Positions 46,995 through 55,615 of a stretch of DNA of 64,000 bases are shown here, piece by piece; within the stretch, counting starts at the first letter, position 1, and every line of letters starts with the position of its first letter. Position numbers and translations under genes: made by a program. Below the pieces are notes generated by a model. That model was given only the letters and a program-made list of their open reading frames with translations. It was not told the DNA's origin and searched no databases. The stretch comes from Saprospiraceae bacterium (GTDB lineage: Bacteria; Bacteroidota; Bacteroidia; Chitinophagales; Saprospiraceae): assembly GCA_028285545.1 (NCBI GenBank), contig JANQPA010000037.1, forward strand, positions 87,795 to 151,794, written 5' to 3'.

Positions 46995-49490
46995 ATGAAA
47001 CTGCTCCACCTGTGTGTGATATTTATCCTGTTTATGTTTTGTTCGTTGACTATCCAGGCTCAGCCTGGAAAAGCAGCTACAAGCACCAAACAAGATTCAA
47101 CCGCTACTGCTAAAAAGCCAAAGAAAAAGAAAAGCCCCTTTAAACCATATAAAGAGGTAATAACTGAAGAAGCCAAATCTGATGAAGGCTTATTTACCGT
47201 TCACATCATTGACGACAAACTATTTTATGAAATTCCTTTCACCATGCTTAATAAGGAAATGCTCATGGTCAGTAGAATTGTGCAATTGCCTACCGGCCTT
47301 GGTGGTGGTTTCACCAATGCAGGATCTAAAGCCAGAGAACAAGTAATGAGGTGGCAACGGAAAGGCAAAAAAGTATTTTTGCGCATTGTTTCCTATACCA
47401 ATGTGGCAGACGAGGACTTACCCATTGCTCAATCTGTAAAATATAATAACCTGGAACCTATTGTTCAGGCTTTTGATATTAAAGCATTTAATGAAGATTC
47501 TACGGCCTTAGTTATTGAAACAACCGGTTTGTTTACCAAGGATGTCTCAGCTATTACAGGCCTTTCTTCAGGACTGAGAAGAAATTATAAAGTAACTCGT
47601 TTAGATGGATCTAGGTCCATGATCGATACAGCACGCTCTTACCCCATCAATATCGAAGTAAAGCACACCCTTACTTATAATGCATCCACACCGCCATCAA
47701 ATCAGCAATCTGGTTCGATCACCCTTCAGATGAATCAATCTATGATTTTGCTACCAGAGGATCCGATGACTCCCAGATATTTTGACGATCGAGTAGGATG
47801 GTTTACCGTTTCACAATATGATTATGGTTCGGAAGCTTTAAAAGCAGATCGAAAAACTTATATCCGTCGCTGGAGATTAGTTCCTAAAGATCCTGCTGCT
47901 TATGCAAGGGGAGAATTAGTGGAGCCCGTAAAACCTATTGTTTATTACTTGGACCCAGCTACTCCGGAAAAATGGCGTCCTTATTTCCGCCAGGGTATTG
48001 AAGACTGGAATGAGGCTTTCGAGGTTGCTGGTTTTAAAAATGCCATCATTGCCAAAGATCCGCCAACGCATGAGGAAGATCCTGAATTTAGCCCGGAAGA
48101 TGCTCGTTACTCTGTTGTTCGCTACGTAGCCAGTACGACTCGTAATGCGGTAGGACCAAGTGTATCCGATCCTCGGACAGGCGAAATTTTAGAAAGCGAT
48201 ATTATTTGGTATCATAACCACTTGCGTTCTTATCGGAATCGATATTTGCTGGAAACGGGGGCTGCTAACCCAAGGGCCAGAACCCTTAATACTCCTGAAT
48301 CCGAAATTGGAGAAATGATGCGCAGGGTAATTTCTCACGAAATAGGACATGCTCTTGGTTTGCCACATAATATGAAGGCAAGTTCTGCCTATCCTGTTGA
48401 TTCCTTACGTTCGGGTTCTTTTACTCAAAAATATGGAATTGCCACCACCATCATGGATTATGCCCGATACAATTATGTGGCTCAACCTGGAGATGAAAAT
48501 ATCCGCTTCATTCGCCAGCTTGGCCCCTATGATTTGTATTCCGTAGACTGGGGGTATCGTTATATTCCAGGTGCAAATAGCCCTGATGATGAAATGGAAA
48601 CGCTGGATAGTTGGATTGACAAGCATGAAGGTGATCCTATGTATATGTTTGGTTCTGGTCGTGGTGGAATGGATCCAACTTCTCAAACAGAATGTATTGG
48701 AGATGATAATATTGCCGCCAGTGAATATGGAGTAGCTAATCTTAAAAAAGTAGCCCCCAACTTAATTAAATGGACTACTAAAGATGGAGAAAATTATACT
48801 GATCTTCGAGAATTATATGGTGAAATGATTGGCGTTTGGAGAAGATACATTAATCATGTAGTGACCAATGTAGGAGGAGTTTATGAAGTATTAAAAACCG
48901 CTGACCAGGAGGGAGCAATTTATGAACCAGTACCTGCAGACATTCAGAGAAGAGCCATGCAATTTTTGATTGAGGAAGCTTTTCAAAGCCCGTATTGGCT
49001 AATGGATAAAGACATTCTAAAGAGAATTCAGTATCCTGGAGCCATTGATCAAATGCGTTCCTTACAAGCTAGTGTTTTAAATAGACTATTAGATATGGGG
49101 CGCATGCAGCGATTGATTGAAGCTGAGGTTTTTGAGGGAGATCAGGCCTATGGTTTGATGGACATGTGTCAGAGTTTACGCCAGGGGATCTGGAGTGAGG
49201 TTAATCGTAACCAAGCCATCGAAATCGGTCGCCGTAATCTACAACGTGCTTACATTGAAAGAATGCATTATTTGTTAACGGAAGAACAATCATCTATCCC
49301 TGCCCAATTTCGAGCATTTGTGGTTCGTACCAATGTGGATGTAAGCCAATCAGATATTCGTGCCATTGTAAAAGCTGAATTGAAAACACTTCACTCAGAC
49401 CTTAAAAAAGCTTCAAAAAGAGCGACGGATCCAATGACTAAAATCCATTTAGAGGATTGTATGGAGCGGGTAGCAACAATTATTAAATAG
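46995..49490 (+). CDS. secreted zinc-dependent metalloprotease, DUF5117/DUF5118 type
   Basis: This 831-residue protein has a signal peptide (about 1-22), a Lys-rich linker (about 35-50), DUF5118- and DUF5117-like regions, and a zincin active site HEIGHALGLPHN with H448, E449, H452 and H458 as ligands and catalytic base. A conserved Met-turn candidate (TIMDYARYN, about 485-493) follows. It is a metzincin-like protease exported to the periplasm or beyond; the substrate is unknown. It is isolated between octamer repeats, 73 bp before the sulfatase gene. Confidence 0.9.
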   Translation: MKLLHLCVIFILFMFCSLTIQAQPGKAATSTKQDSTATAKKPKKKKSPFKPYKEVITEEAKSDEGLFTVHIIDDKLFYEIPFTMLNKEMLMVSRIVQLPTGLGGGFTNAGSKAREQVMRWQRKGKKVFLRIVSYTNVADEDLPIAQSVKYNNLEPIVQAFDIKAFNEDSTALVIETTGLFTKDVSAITGLSSGLRRNYKVTRLDGSRSMIDTARSYPINIEVKHTLTYNASTPPSNQQSGSITLQMNQSMILLPEDPMTPRYFDDRVGWFTVSQYDYGSEALKADRKTYIRRWRLVPKDPAAYARGELVEPVKPIVYYLDPATPEKWRPYFRQGIEDWNEAFEVAGFKNAIIAKDPPTHEEDPEFSPEDARYSVVRYVASTTRNAVGPSVSDPRTGEILESDIIWYHNHLRSYRNRYLLETGAANPRARTLNTPESEIGEMMRRVISHEIGHALGLPHNMKASSAYPVDSLRSGSFTQKYGIATTIMDYARYNYVAQPGDENIRFIRQLGPYDLYSVDWGYRYIPGANSPDDEMETLDSWIDKHEGDPMYMFGSGRGGMDPTSQTECIGDDNIAASEYGVANLKKVAPNLIKWTTKDGENYTDLRELYGEMIGVWRRYINHVVTNVGGVYEVLKTADQEGAIYEPVPADIQRRAMQFLIEEAFQSPYWLMDKDILKRIQYPGAIDQMRSLQASVLNRLLDMGRMQRLIEAEVFEGDQAYGLMDMCQSLRQGIWSEVNRNQAIEIGRRNLQRAYIERMHYLLTEEQSSIPAQFRAFVVRTNVDVSQSDIRAIVKAELKTLHSDLKKASKRATDPMTKIHLEDCMERVATIIK

Positions 49491-49493
49491 AGT

Positions 49494-49550
49494 ATTGGGG
49501 TATTAGGGTATTGGGTTAGTCCTAATACCCCAATACCCTAATACCCCAAT
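49494..49550. terminator. long hairpin built from the ATACCCCA octamer
   Basis: Perfect 22-bp arms (49494-49515 and 49529-49550) with a 13-base loop start 4 bp after the metalloprotease stop codon. The arms are made of the TATTGGGG/CCCCAATA word of the array at 46739-46790. It probably terminates the metalloprotease transcript, though no U-tract follows. Confidence 0.7.
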
Positions 49551-49562
49551 GCACCAAAAGTG

Positions 49563-51110
49563 ATGAAAAAACTCAAACCATTCCTTTACCTATTTTTAAG
49601 CCTTCTCCATTTCTCTTGCAACCAACAAACGAATCCAGGAGCTGAAGAAAGCCCACCCAATATCATTTATATTCTGGCGGATGACCTGGGTTATAATGAA
49701 TTAGGTTCCTATGGTCAAAGCAAAATTGAAACGCCTAATCTGGATGCTCTGGCAGCCAATGGAATGAAATTTACCCAACATTATTCCGGTTCGCCAGTAT
49801 GTGCACCTTCAAGGGCCGTATTATTGACGGGTAAACATACTGGGCATGCTTATGTGCGTGGGAATGATGAATGGGGGAGTAGAGGAGAAGTTTGGGACTA
49901 TCGGGCTATGTTTAGGGATTCTTCTTTGGAAGGGCAGCGTCCTTTGCCTGAAGGAACACCTACTATTGGATCTTTACTTCAAGGTGCAGGATATACCACT
50001 GGAATTGTGGGGAAATGGGGTTTAGGCGCTCCACATACTCATAGTATTCCTAATAAAATGGGCTTTGATTTTTTCTATGGATATAATTGTCAACGGCAGG
50101 CCCATACTTTTTATCCGCTTCATTTGTATAAAAATGAAAACCGGGTTTATTTAAATAATGATACCGTTCCGCCTAAGATGAAATTGGTGGAAGGGGCAGA
50201 TCCTTATTTAGAAGCAAGCTATGCCAATTATTTTTTGGAAGATTACAGTCCGGACCTCATGTTTGAAGAAATTCAGGGTTTTGTGGATGAAAATAAGGAT
50301 AAACCTTTCTTTTTATATTGGGCCAACCCCATTCCACATGTGCCACTACAAGCTCCCAAAAAATGGATTGATTATTATGTGGAAAAATTTGGAGAGGAAG
50401 AACCCTATTTGGGGGATCAAGGTTATTTTCCGACCCGTTATCCAAGGGCTACCTATGCGGCCATGGTCAGCTATATGGATGAGCAGATAGGGTTTTTGAT
50501 TGAACAATTAAAACGAGAGGGATTATATGAAAACACCCTTATCCTCTTTTCTTCAGATAATGGACCCACTTATGCTGGAGGAGCAGATACCCAATGGTTT
50601 GACAGTGCCAAGCCTTTTGGCAGTGAGTATGGCCGAGCTAAGGGCTTTGTTCATGAAGGAGGCATTCGAGTGCCCATGATCGCTAGCTGGCCTGGAAAAA
50701 TTGAGCCTGGTTCCAATTCCGATCATATTTCTGCTTTTTGGGACGTTTTGCCTACCCTTTGTGAAGTTACTGGAGTCAATCCACCAGAGGATATTGACGG
50801 GATTAGCTTTTTACCCACTTTATTAGGTAATGAAGAACAAAAGGAACATAATTATTTGTACTGGGAATTTCCCTCCTATACGGGCCAGCGAGCCTTGAGA
50901 ATGGGCAAATGGAAGCTCATTCAAAAAGGACTTTTAAAAGAACCCCAACCTTTTGAATTGTATGACCTGGAACAGGATATCAATGAGCAAAACAATATTG
51001 CAGAGCAGCATCCTGAGATCATTCAGCAGATGCAGCAGATTTTGGATACGGTGAGGACAGAGCCTGAGATAGAACGGTTTAAGATTGAGGCCTTGGGGGA
51101 TGAGAAGTAA
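49563..51110 (+). CDS. lipoprotein sulfatase (formylglycine-dependent arylsulfatase)
   Basis: A 515-residue sulfatase with a lipoprotein signal (LLHFSC, Cys about 19), metal ligands ADD (about 39-41), and C80-A-P-S-R, the motif in which Cys is converted to formylglycine by a maturase that is not in this window. Later motifs include GKWGLG (about 143-148), SSDNGP (about 328-333) and KPFGSEYGRAKG with the conserved Lys region. The intact layout contrasts with the deletion pseudogene at 45500-46676. It hydrolyses a sulfate ester, probably of a glycan (inference). ATG at 49563 is preferred over GTG at 49560. Confidence 0.92.
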   Translation: MKKLKPFLYLFLSLLHFSCNQQTNPGAEESPPNIIYILADDLGYNELGSYGQSKIETPNLDALAANGMKFTQHYSGSPVCAPSRAVLLTGKHTGHAYVRGNDEWGSRGEVWDYRAMFRDSSLEGQRPLPEGTPTIGSLLQGAGYTTGIVGKWGLGAPHTHSIPNKMGFDFFYGYNCQRQAHTFYPLHLYKNENRVYLNNDTVPPKMKLVEGADPYLEASYANYFLEDYSPDLMFEEIQGFVDENKDKPFFLYWANPIPHVPLQAPKKWIDYYVEKFGEEEPYLGDQGYFPTRYPRATYAAMVSYMDEQIGFLIEQLKREGLYENTLILFSSDNGPTYAGGADTQWFDSAKPFGSEYGRAKGFVHEGGIRVPMIASWPGKIEPGSNSDHISAFWDVLPTLCEVTGVNPPEDIDGISFLPTLLGNEEQKEHNYLYWEFPSYTGQRALRMGKWKLIQKGLLKEPQPFELYDLEQDINEQNNIAEQHPEIIQQMQQILDTVRTEPEIERFKIEALGDEK

Positions 51111-51135
51111 TATATATAGTTTTAATAATTGTACT

Positions 51136-51227
51136 ATACCCTTTAGGGTGTCTGGCCATCAGACTTTAGGCTGATGTTACCATTTTTCAGCGTAAACGCT
51201 AAAAACCAGACACCCTAAATGGGTGTA
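51136..51227. ncRNA. three-way-junction-like inverted repeat after the sulfatase gene
   Basis: A long outer stem pairs CCCTTTAGGGTGTCTGG (51139-51155) with CCAGACACCCTAAATGGG (51206-51223), with one bulge. Inside are two hairpins, ATCAG...CTGAT (51158-51175) and AGCGTAAACGCT (51189-51200). This three-stem layout could be a REP-like element, a structured RNA or a terminator. No coding potential. Confidence 0.45.
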
Positions 51228-51297
51228 GCCCCGAGTGCTAAAAGTCTTTATTTTAGAACCATATCTTTCTATAACACTAAACCTTAGTTAATATACA

Positions 51298-51564
51298 ATG
51301 AAATGGTACATTGATGAAATAAGGAAATTTCTTGCCAAAATGGATATTCACTATGAAATTGATTCTTTTGATTCTGGAGCTTATATGATTGATGTCAGGG
51401 TAAATAAACAATTATTTTGTTTACAACTGTATGATGGGAAATTTGGGATTAGCCAAGTTGGTGATAAGGATGAAATGACAGATTTCAGCACCATTCCTGA
51501 TAAAATTTTTACAAATTGGAAGGATTATAAAGCTGAATTAATAAAAGTAGTGGAGAATGAATAA
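51298..51564 (+). CDS. small cytoplasmic protein, unknown function
   Basis: This 88-residue acidic protein (MKWYIDEIRKFLAKMDI at the N-terminus) has alternating predicted strands and no signal peptide or membrane helix. It overlaps the next gene by 8 bp, so the two are co-translated. I do not recognise the family. Size, acidity and the isolated two-gene arrangement recall orphan immunity proteins, but no toxin gene is adjacent, so this is only a suggestion. Confidence 0.65.
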   Translation: MKWYIDEIRKFLAKMDIHYEIDSFDSGAYMIDVRVNKQLFCLQLYDGKFGISQVGDKDEMTDFSTIPDKIFTNWKDYKAELIKVVENE

Positions 51565-51991
51565 GCCTGATTTTTTATTCCTTTTACTTGGAGCCAGTTA
51601 TGATGCTTTTCGTTTTGCTAAAAAATATGTAAAAAATAAGCTTGTTCCTGAATTTAGATACGAATTGGAATTAAACGTTTCGGATGATGATCCTGAATTA
51701 ATACAATTTGATATTTATCCAGAAGATAATGGAAAAATATATTATGATTTAACTGAAAAGGAAGTAGTCGATATCCTTTGTCGAAATAATAAAGTTCCGG
51801 TTTGGATTGATATTAATGTTGTTAAATCGGATAGACAGAAAACTACTTTGAAGCTTTCTTGTGCTGGAAGATATTCTTCTGATAGGAATGAATTTTATTA
51901 TATAAATGGTGGTTCAGGTCCATTTGGCATTAAAAGTCCTGTGTTTCCTCCAACTTATAAAGAAGGAACTAAGTTTAGATTGAAAAAGTGA
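51557..51991 (+). CDS. cytoplasmic protein, unknown function
   Basis: This 144-residue protein has a short hydrophobic N-terminal patch (FLFLLLGAS, about 6-14), followed by a helical segment and a beta-rich C-terminal half ending in a distinctive GGSGPFGIKSPVFPP block (about 119-133). It starts within the end of the preceding gene (8-bp overlap). No family recognised. Together they may form a two-protein complex (inference from overlap). Confidence 0.65.
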   Translation: MNKPDFLFLLLGASYDAFRFAKKYVKNKLVPEFRYELELNVSDDDPELIQFDIYPEDNGKIYYDLTEKEVVDILCRNNKVPVWIDINVVKSDRQKTTLKLSCAGRYSSDRNEFYYINGGSGPFGIKSPVFPPTYKEGTKFRLKK

Positions 51992-52098
51992 AGTATTTGA
52001 AGATCTCTACAGACAAAAATTATTGTTTAGGTACTTTTTCTAACATTAAAGGAATAGAAAAACAACTTAAGTATCTCTAAAACTCCTTTTACTAAACT

Positions 52099-52680
52099 AT
52101 GTTGATGCAAAATTTAATGCTAATTCTAATTTCTCTTTTTTCCGTTTCTGGATTAGAAGTAGATAAGCAATTTAATAAGGTGGAACGCTACGATGAAGTC
52201 GACGTCCTTCATAAGGGAGATAGCACTGGCATTTTTATGGAGGGACTTGTTTTCCGGAAGTCTGATAGTAGTCTATTTAGTTTTTCCGAGGTACAGGGAA
52301 AAGTGTTTTTGCTCGATTTTTGGGCAACATGGTGCGGCCCTTGCATAAAACAACATCCTTATATTGAAGAATTGTATCAAAAAATTGACCATCTAAATTT
52401 TGAAATAATATCGGTAAGCGTAGATAGAAATTTTAATGATTGGCAACATTTTTTTGATAAAAACGATTGGAAAGGGATCAATATTTATGTGGGATGGGAT
52501 AGTGAAAACCCTTTATTTAAAATGGTGCTGGATTCGGTAAAACTAAAAAATGGAAAATCTTTATCTAAGGTATCTGTGCCACAATATTACTTATTAGATA
52601 AGTCTCTACAAATTACAAAAGTCGAAGACATTGCGGATACAAAACTGATTGCTAAAATTCGAGAGATGATAGTTGAATGA
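52099..52680 (+). CDS. TlpA-like thioredoxin-fold protein
   Basis: A 193-residue protein with a hydrophobic N-terminal signal (about 5-19) and a thioredoxin fold with the redox motif C79-G-P-C82 in DFWATWCGPC. A later cis-Pro (KVSVPQYYLLD, about 154-164) is as expected. It belongs to the AlkC/TSA-thioredoxin/TlpA group that reduces disulfides in the periplasm. Stands alone between the unknown pair and the Fic operon. Partner unknown. Confidence 0.88.
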   Translation: MLMQNLMLILISLFSVSGLEVDKQFNKVERYDEVDVLHKGDSTGIFMEGLVFRKSDSSLFSFSEVQGKVFLLDFWATWCGPCIKQHPYIEELYQKIDHLNFEIISVSVDRNFNDWQHFFDKNDWKGINIYVGWDSENPLFKMVLDSVKLKNGKSLSKVSVPQYYLLDKSLQITKVEDIADTKLIAKIREMIVE

Positions 52681-52770
52681 GATATTTTGAGCAAATAGAA
52701 ATGTCAATAAGCTTTACTTGATCTTATTTTGATTTGATAATTGCCTTTTATTTACAAAAAATGTATATTG

Positions 52771-53754
52771 ATGCGATCAAGTGATGGCATCATGATTCAA
52801 AAATATTATGAAGGCACAACTGAAATAATAAATCTCTCCATCGAAATTGGGAAATTACTGGGAATTATCGATACAGTCTATTTAAGAAAGCCCAAAACTC
52901 ATCTAAGAAGAGAAAACAGAATTAAAACTATTCAGTCATCTTTAAAGATTGAAGGTAATACCTTATCTATAGATCAGGTTAGTGCCATATTTGAAAATAA
53001 AAGGGTAGTAGGCCCTCCCAAAGATATTCGAGAAGTAAAAAACGCTATCGAAGTTTACAGCCGCCTGAAAAATTTTAATCCATATGAGCAAGAATCATAT
53101 CTACAGGCTCATGAGATTTTAATGTCAGGTTTGGATGAAAACGCAGGAAAGTATCGAACTAAAGGTGTAGGAATCTTTAAAGGGGAAGAAGTTGCCCATA
53201 TGGCCCCACCTGCTTGGAATGTTCATAATTTAATGACCAATCTATTCTCTTATTTGAAGGAAAGTCAAGATAGTCTAATTATAAAAAGTTGTGTATTCCA
53301 TTATGAAATGGAATTTATTCATCCTTTTATGGATGGAAATGGAAGGATGGGACGACTATGGCAGACCTTGATTTTAATGCAGGAAAATCCAGTTTTTGAA
53401 TATTTGCCTGTGGAACTGGAAATAAAAAATAACCAAGAAGAGTATTATCGAGTTTTATCGGAGTCCGATAAGGAGGGGATATGTACCAAGTTTGTGGAAT
53501 TCATGCTAAAAATGATCAAAATAAGTTTAGAAGATTTGTTAAATGAAAAAGGCGAAAATTTATCCGATGAAGAAAGAGTTCGATACTTTAAAGAGCATAG
53601 CAAACTAAAAGAATTCACTAGAAAAGATTATTTGAAGATGTTCAAAGATATCTCAACCGCTACTGCAACTCGAGATTTAAAAAAAGGTGTGGATCTCCAA
53701 TTATTTATCAAATTTGGAGACAACCGAATAACTAAATATAGGTTTAGAGAATGA
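52771..53754 (+). CDS. Fic family protein with N-terminal inhibitory motif
   Basis: This 328-residue protein has the Fic catalytic motif HPFMDGNGRMGR with His184, expected to transfer AMP (or a related group) to a hydroxyl side chain. An N-terminal inhibitory motif SSLKIEGN (S57-x-x-x-E61-G) marks a class II, self-inhibited Fic enzyme. A winged-helix-like C-terminus (about 255-328, with FTRKDYLKMFKDIS and RDLKK segments) suggests a DNA- or partner-binding domain. ATG at 52771 is chosen; ATG at 52792 is equally possible. It overlaps the macro-domain gene by 4 bp (ATGA), and so heads a three-gene operon. Confidence 0.9.
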   Translation: MRSSDGIMIQKYYEGTTEIINLSIEIGKLLGIIDTVYLRKPKTHLRRENRIKTIQSSLKIEGNTLSIDQVSAIFENKRVVGPPKDIREVKNAIEVYSRLKNFNPYEQESYLQAHEILMSGLDENAGKYRTKGVGIFKGEEVAHMAPPAWNVHNLMTNLFSYLKESQDSLIIKSCVFHYEMEFIHPFMDGNGRMGRLWQTLILMQENPVFEYLPVELEIKNNQEEYYRVLSESDKEGICTKFVEFMLKMIKISLEDLLNEKGENLSDEERVRYFKEHSKLKEFTRKDYLKMFKDISTATATRDLKKGVDLQLFIKFGDNRITKYRFRE

Positions 53755-54206
53755 AAATAATCAAAGGTGACCTCCTACAACTAGCCATTACCGGAGAATT
53801 TGACCTAATCGTCCATGGATGCAATTGCTTTTGCACCATGGGAGCAGGCATTGCAAAGTCCATAAAACAAATTTTTCCAGAAGCCTACCAAGCAGATCTT
53901 CAAACGGAAAGTGGAGATAGATCCAAATTAGGCAAGATTAGTTGGGCTAGCTCGAAAACGGATCATGGAGAATTAATCATAGTAAATGGATACACTCAAT
54001 TTCACTGGAAGGGAAGTGGACGAAAAGCAGATTATGATGCCATCAGATCGGTGTTTAAAGAAATCAAAAACAACTTTTCAGGTCTTCGAATTGGATATCC
54101 TGCAATAGGAGCAGGCCTTGCTGGTGGAGATTGGACTATTATTTCTCAAATTATTGAGGAAGAGCTTTTGGATGAAGATCATACATTTGTGGAATATTCA
54201 AAATAA
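53751..54206 (+). CDS. stand-alone macro domain protein (ADP-ribose binding)
   Basis: This 151-residue protein is a single macro domain: IKGDLLQ at the start, the HGCNCFCTMGAGIAKSIK ligand loop (about 22-39) and GYPAIGAGLAGGDW as the second phosphate-binding loop (about 113-126). Such domains bind ADP-ribose derivatives or remove ADP-ribose from targets; the DarG-like and TARG1-like branches also carry GAGIA. Translational coupling to Fic (4-bp overlap) suggests that they act in one pathway, with the macro protein handling or reversing a nucleotide modification (inference). No DarT toxin is present. Confidence 0.88.
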   Translation: MKIIKGDLLQLAITGEFDLIVHGCNCFCTMGAGIAKSIKQIFPEAYQADLQTESGDRSKLGKISWASSKTDHGELIIVNGYTQFHWKGSGRKADYDAIRSVFKEIKNNFSGLRIGYPAIGAGLAGGDWTIISQIIEEELLDEDHTFVEYSK

Positions 54207-54212
54207 GATTAA

Positions 54213-54797
54213 ATGTCAGCCACTACCAAAATGGACTTGATTATCATCTGTGGACCTCCCGCTTCCGGTAAGATGACCGTAGGGCAAGAATTGCAAAAAC
54301 TGACGGACTACAAATTATTTTACAATCATATGTCATTGGAATTAGTGAATCAGTTTTTTGATTTTGGTACGCCAAATTTTCGGAGACTGGACAAAAAAAT
54401 AAGATTTGACATCTTTAAAGAGATAGCCCAGAGTAATATTAAGGGGCTGATTTTTACCATCGTTTGGGCTTTTAACGAAAAAGAAGATGAAGAGTATATT
54501 GATGAAATTATTGAAGTGTTTAGCCCAAGATCGCCAAAAGTTTGTATCGTTGAATTGAATTGCGAGTTAGAAGAACGTTTAAGAAGAAACAAACACGAAA
54601 ATCGACTGTTGCATAAACCTTCAAAGAGAAATACTGAGTTTTCGGATAGCTTATTACTGGATTCTGAAAAAAGATACCGAATGAATTCCATTGAAGGAGA
54701 GTTGAAAACAAAGTCTATATATAAGATTGAAAATACCAAGCTATCAGCCCATGAAGTTGCCATGAAAATTATCAAGTATTATAACTTAAGTGGATAG
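54213..54797 (+). CDS. P-loop kinase-like protein of the Fic/macro operon
   Basis: A 194-residue protein with Walker A GPPASGKMT (14-22) near the N-terminus and a later Arg-rich lid-like segment (EERLRRNKHENRLLHKPSKRN, about 120-140), as in shikimate-kinase-like or zeta-toxin-like small kinases of the AAA_33 type. A catalytic Asp or Glu for the substrate is not obvious. It starts 6 bp after the macro-domain stop, so it belongs to the operon. An alternative ATG is at 54231. The substrate is unknown. Confidence 0.8.
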   Translation: MSATTKMDLIIICGPPASGKMTVGQELQKLTDYKLFYNHMSLELVNQFFDFGTPNFRRLDKKIRFDIFKEIAQSNIKGLIFTIVWAFNEKEDEEYIDEIIEVFSPRSPKVCIVELNCELEERLRRNKHENRLLHKPSKRNTEFSDSLLLDSEKRYRMNSIEGELKTKSIYKIENTKLSAHEVAMKIIKYYNLSG

Positions 54798-54805
54798 AAA
54801 AAAAT

Positions 54806-54963
54806 GAGGGCGTCTCATAACTCGTTCCTCGTTCTGAGTCGCCAAATAATTTTCTTTTCGAGAGGTGACTTTTAAGGAAAAATTCCATTTTTCCTTAAAA
54901 ATCACCTCTCAAAGAAATAATATTGGCTGGTGAATAAGGCCGAAGGACTTATGAGACAGCCTC
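54806..54963. mobile_element. 158-bp MITE-like element with GAGGCTGTCTCATAAG ends
   Basis: The right end reads, on the complement, GAGGCTGTCTCATAAGTCC; the left end is GAGGGCGTCTCATAACTCG, so the terminal repeats match at most positions. Inside, an AT-rich hairpin (AGAGGTGACTTTTAAGG.. and complement, about 54860-54909) and a GGCTGGTGAATAAGGCCGAAGG stretch recall the layout of the 133-bp element at 10488. The ends resemble those of IS1182-type elements. No ORF; non-autonomous. Confidence 0.6.
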
Positions 54964-54965
54964 AG

Positions 54966-54997
54966 TATTATATGACACCGGACGGTGCCATATAATA
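54966..54997. terminator. 15-bp hairpin after the MITE-like element
   Basis: TATTATATGACACCG and CGGTGCCATATAATA pair at 14 of 15 positions around a two-base loop. It lies directly after the MITE-like element and about 66 bp before the DUF1697 gene; it may be a separate repeat or a terminator. No U-tract follows. Confidence 0.45.
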
Positions 54998-55063
54998 TTA
55001 TCTTAATTTTGTACAAGTATTTACCTTTGAAATAAAATCGACTTTCAGATAAATTGAGATTGA

Positions 55064-55615
55064 ATGAGTGCTAAACAAGTAAAATACGTGGCTTTCCTAC
55101 GTGGAATCAATGTAGGTGGGCATCACAAAGTGCCGATGGCCGATCTTCGCCAGGAAATGCAGCGTATGGGCTGCGAAAATGTGGTGACCATTTTAAATAC
55201 CGGCAATATCATTTTTGATCATTCAAATGAGAATGTAGAACATTTAGAGAAGTCCATAGCAGGACATTTGGAATCAACCTTTGGCTTTCCAATTCCAACC
55301 ATTATTCGACAGACTCACAGTATCCAGGAATTATATCAAGAGGCTCCTTTCCAAGATGTGGAGGTAACTAAAGATATCCGATTGTACATTTCACTTTTAA
55401 GGGAAGAGGTTGAATCACCACTAGAAATTCCATGGACAAGCCCTGATGGGTCCTATAAGATTTTAATGAAAAAAGATAAGGCGATTTTGAGTGTTTTGGA
55501 TCTATCTGTTTCCAAAACGACCAAAGCCATGGAAATTTTAGAAAAAACCTTTGGTAAGGGGATTACCACCCGAAATTGGAAAACAATTGAACGGGTCATC
55601 AAGAAATTAGATTGA
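55064..55615 (+). CDS. DUF1697 domain protein
   Basis: This 183-residue protein matches DUF1697 from end to end: YVAFLRGINVGGHHKVPMADL (about 8-28), NVVTILNTGNIIF and a C-terminal TTRNWKTIERV motif (about 169-179). The family is widespread and uncharacterised. Its stop overlaps the start of the AraC regulator by 4 bp, so the two are co-translated. Confidence 0.9.
   Translation: MSAKQVKYVAFLRGINVGGHHKVPMADLRQEMQRMGCENVVTILNTGNIIFDHSNENVEHLEKSIAGHLESTFGFPIPTIIRQTHSIQELYQEAPFQDVEVTKDIRLYISLLREEVESPLEIPWTSPDGSYKILMKKDKAILSVLDLSVSKTTKAMEILEKTFGKGITTRNWKTIERVIKKLD

Noticed and set aside
53751..54206. DarG antitoxin of a DarTG system
   Set aside because: There is no DarT-like gene next to it; the neighbour is a Fic protein.
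54350..54775. 141-codon minus-strand ORF across the kinase gene
   Set aside because: Antisense to the P-loop kinase gene, which has a clear Walker A motif.
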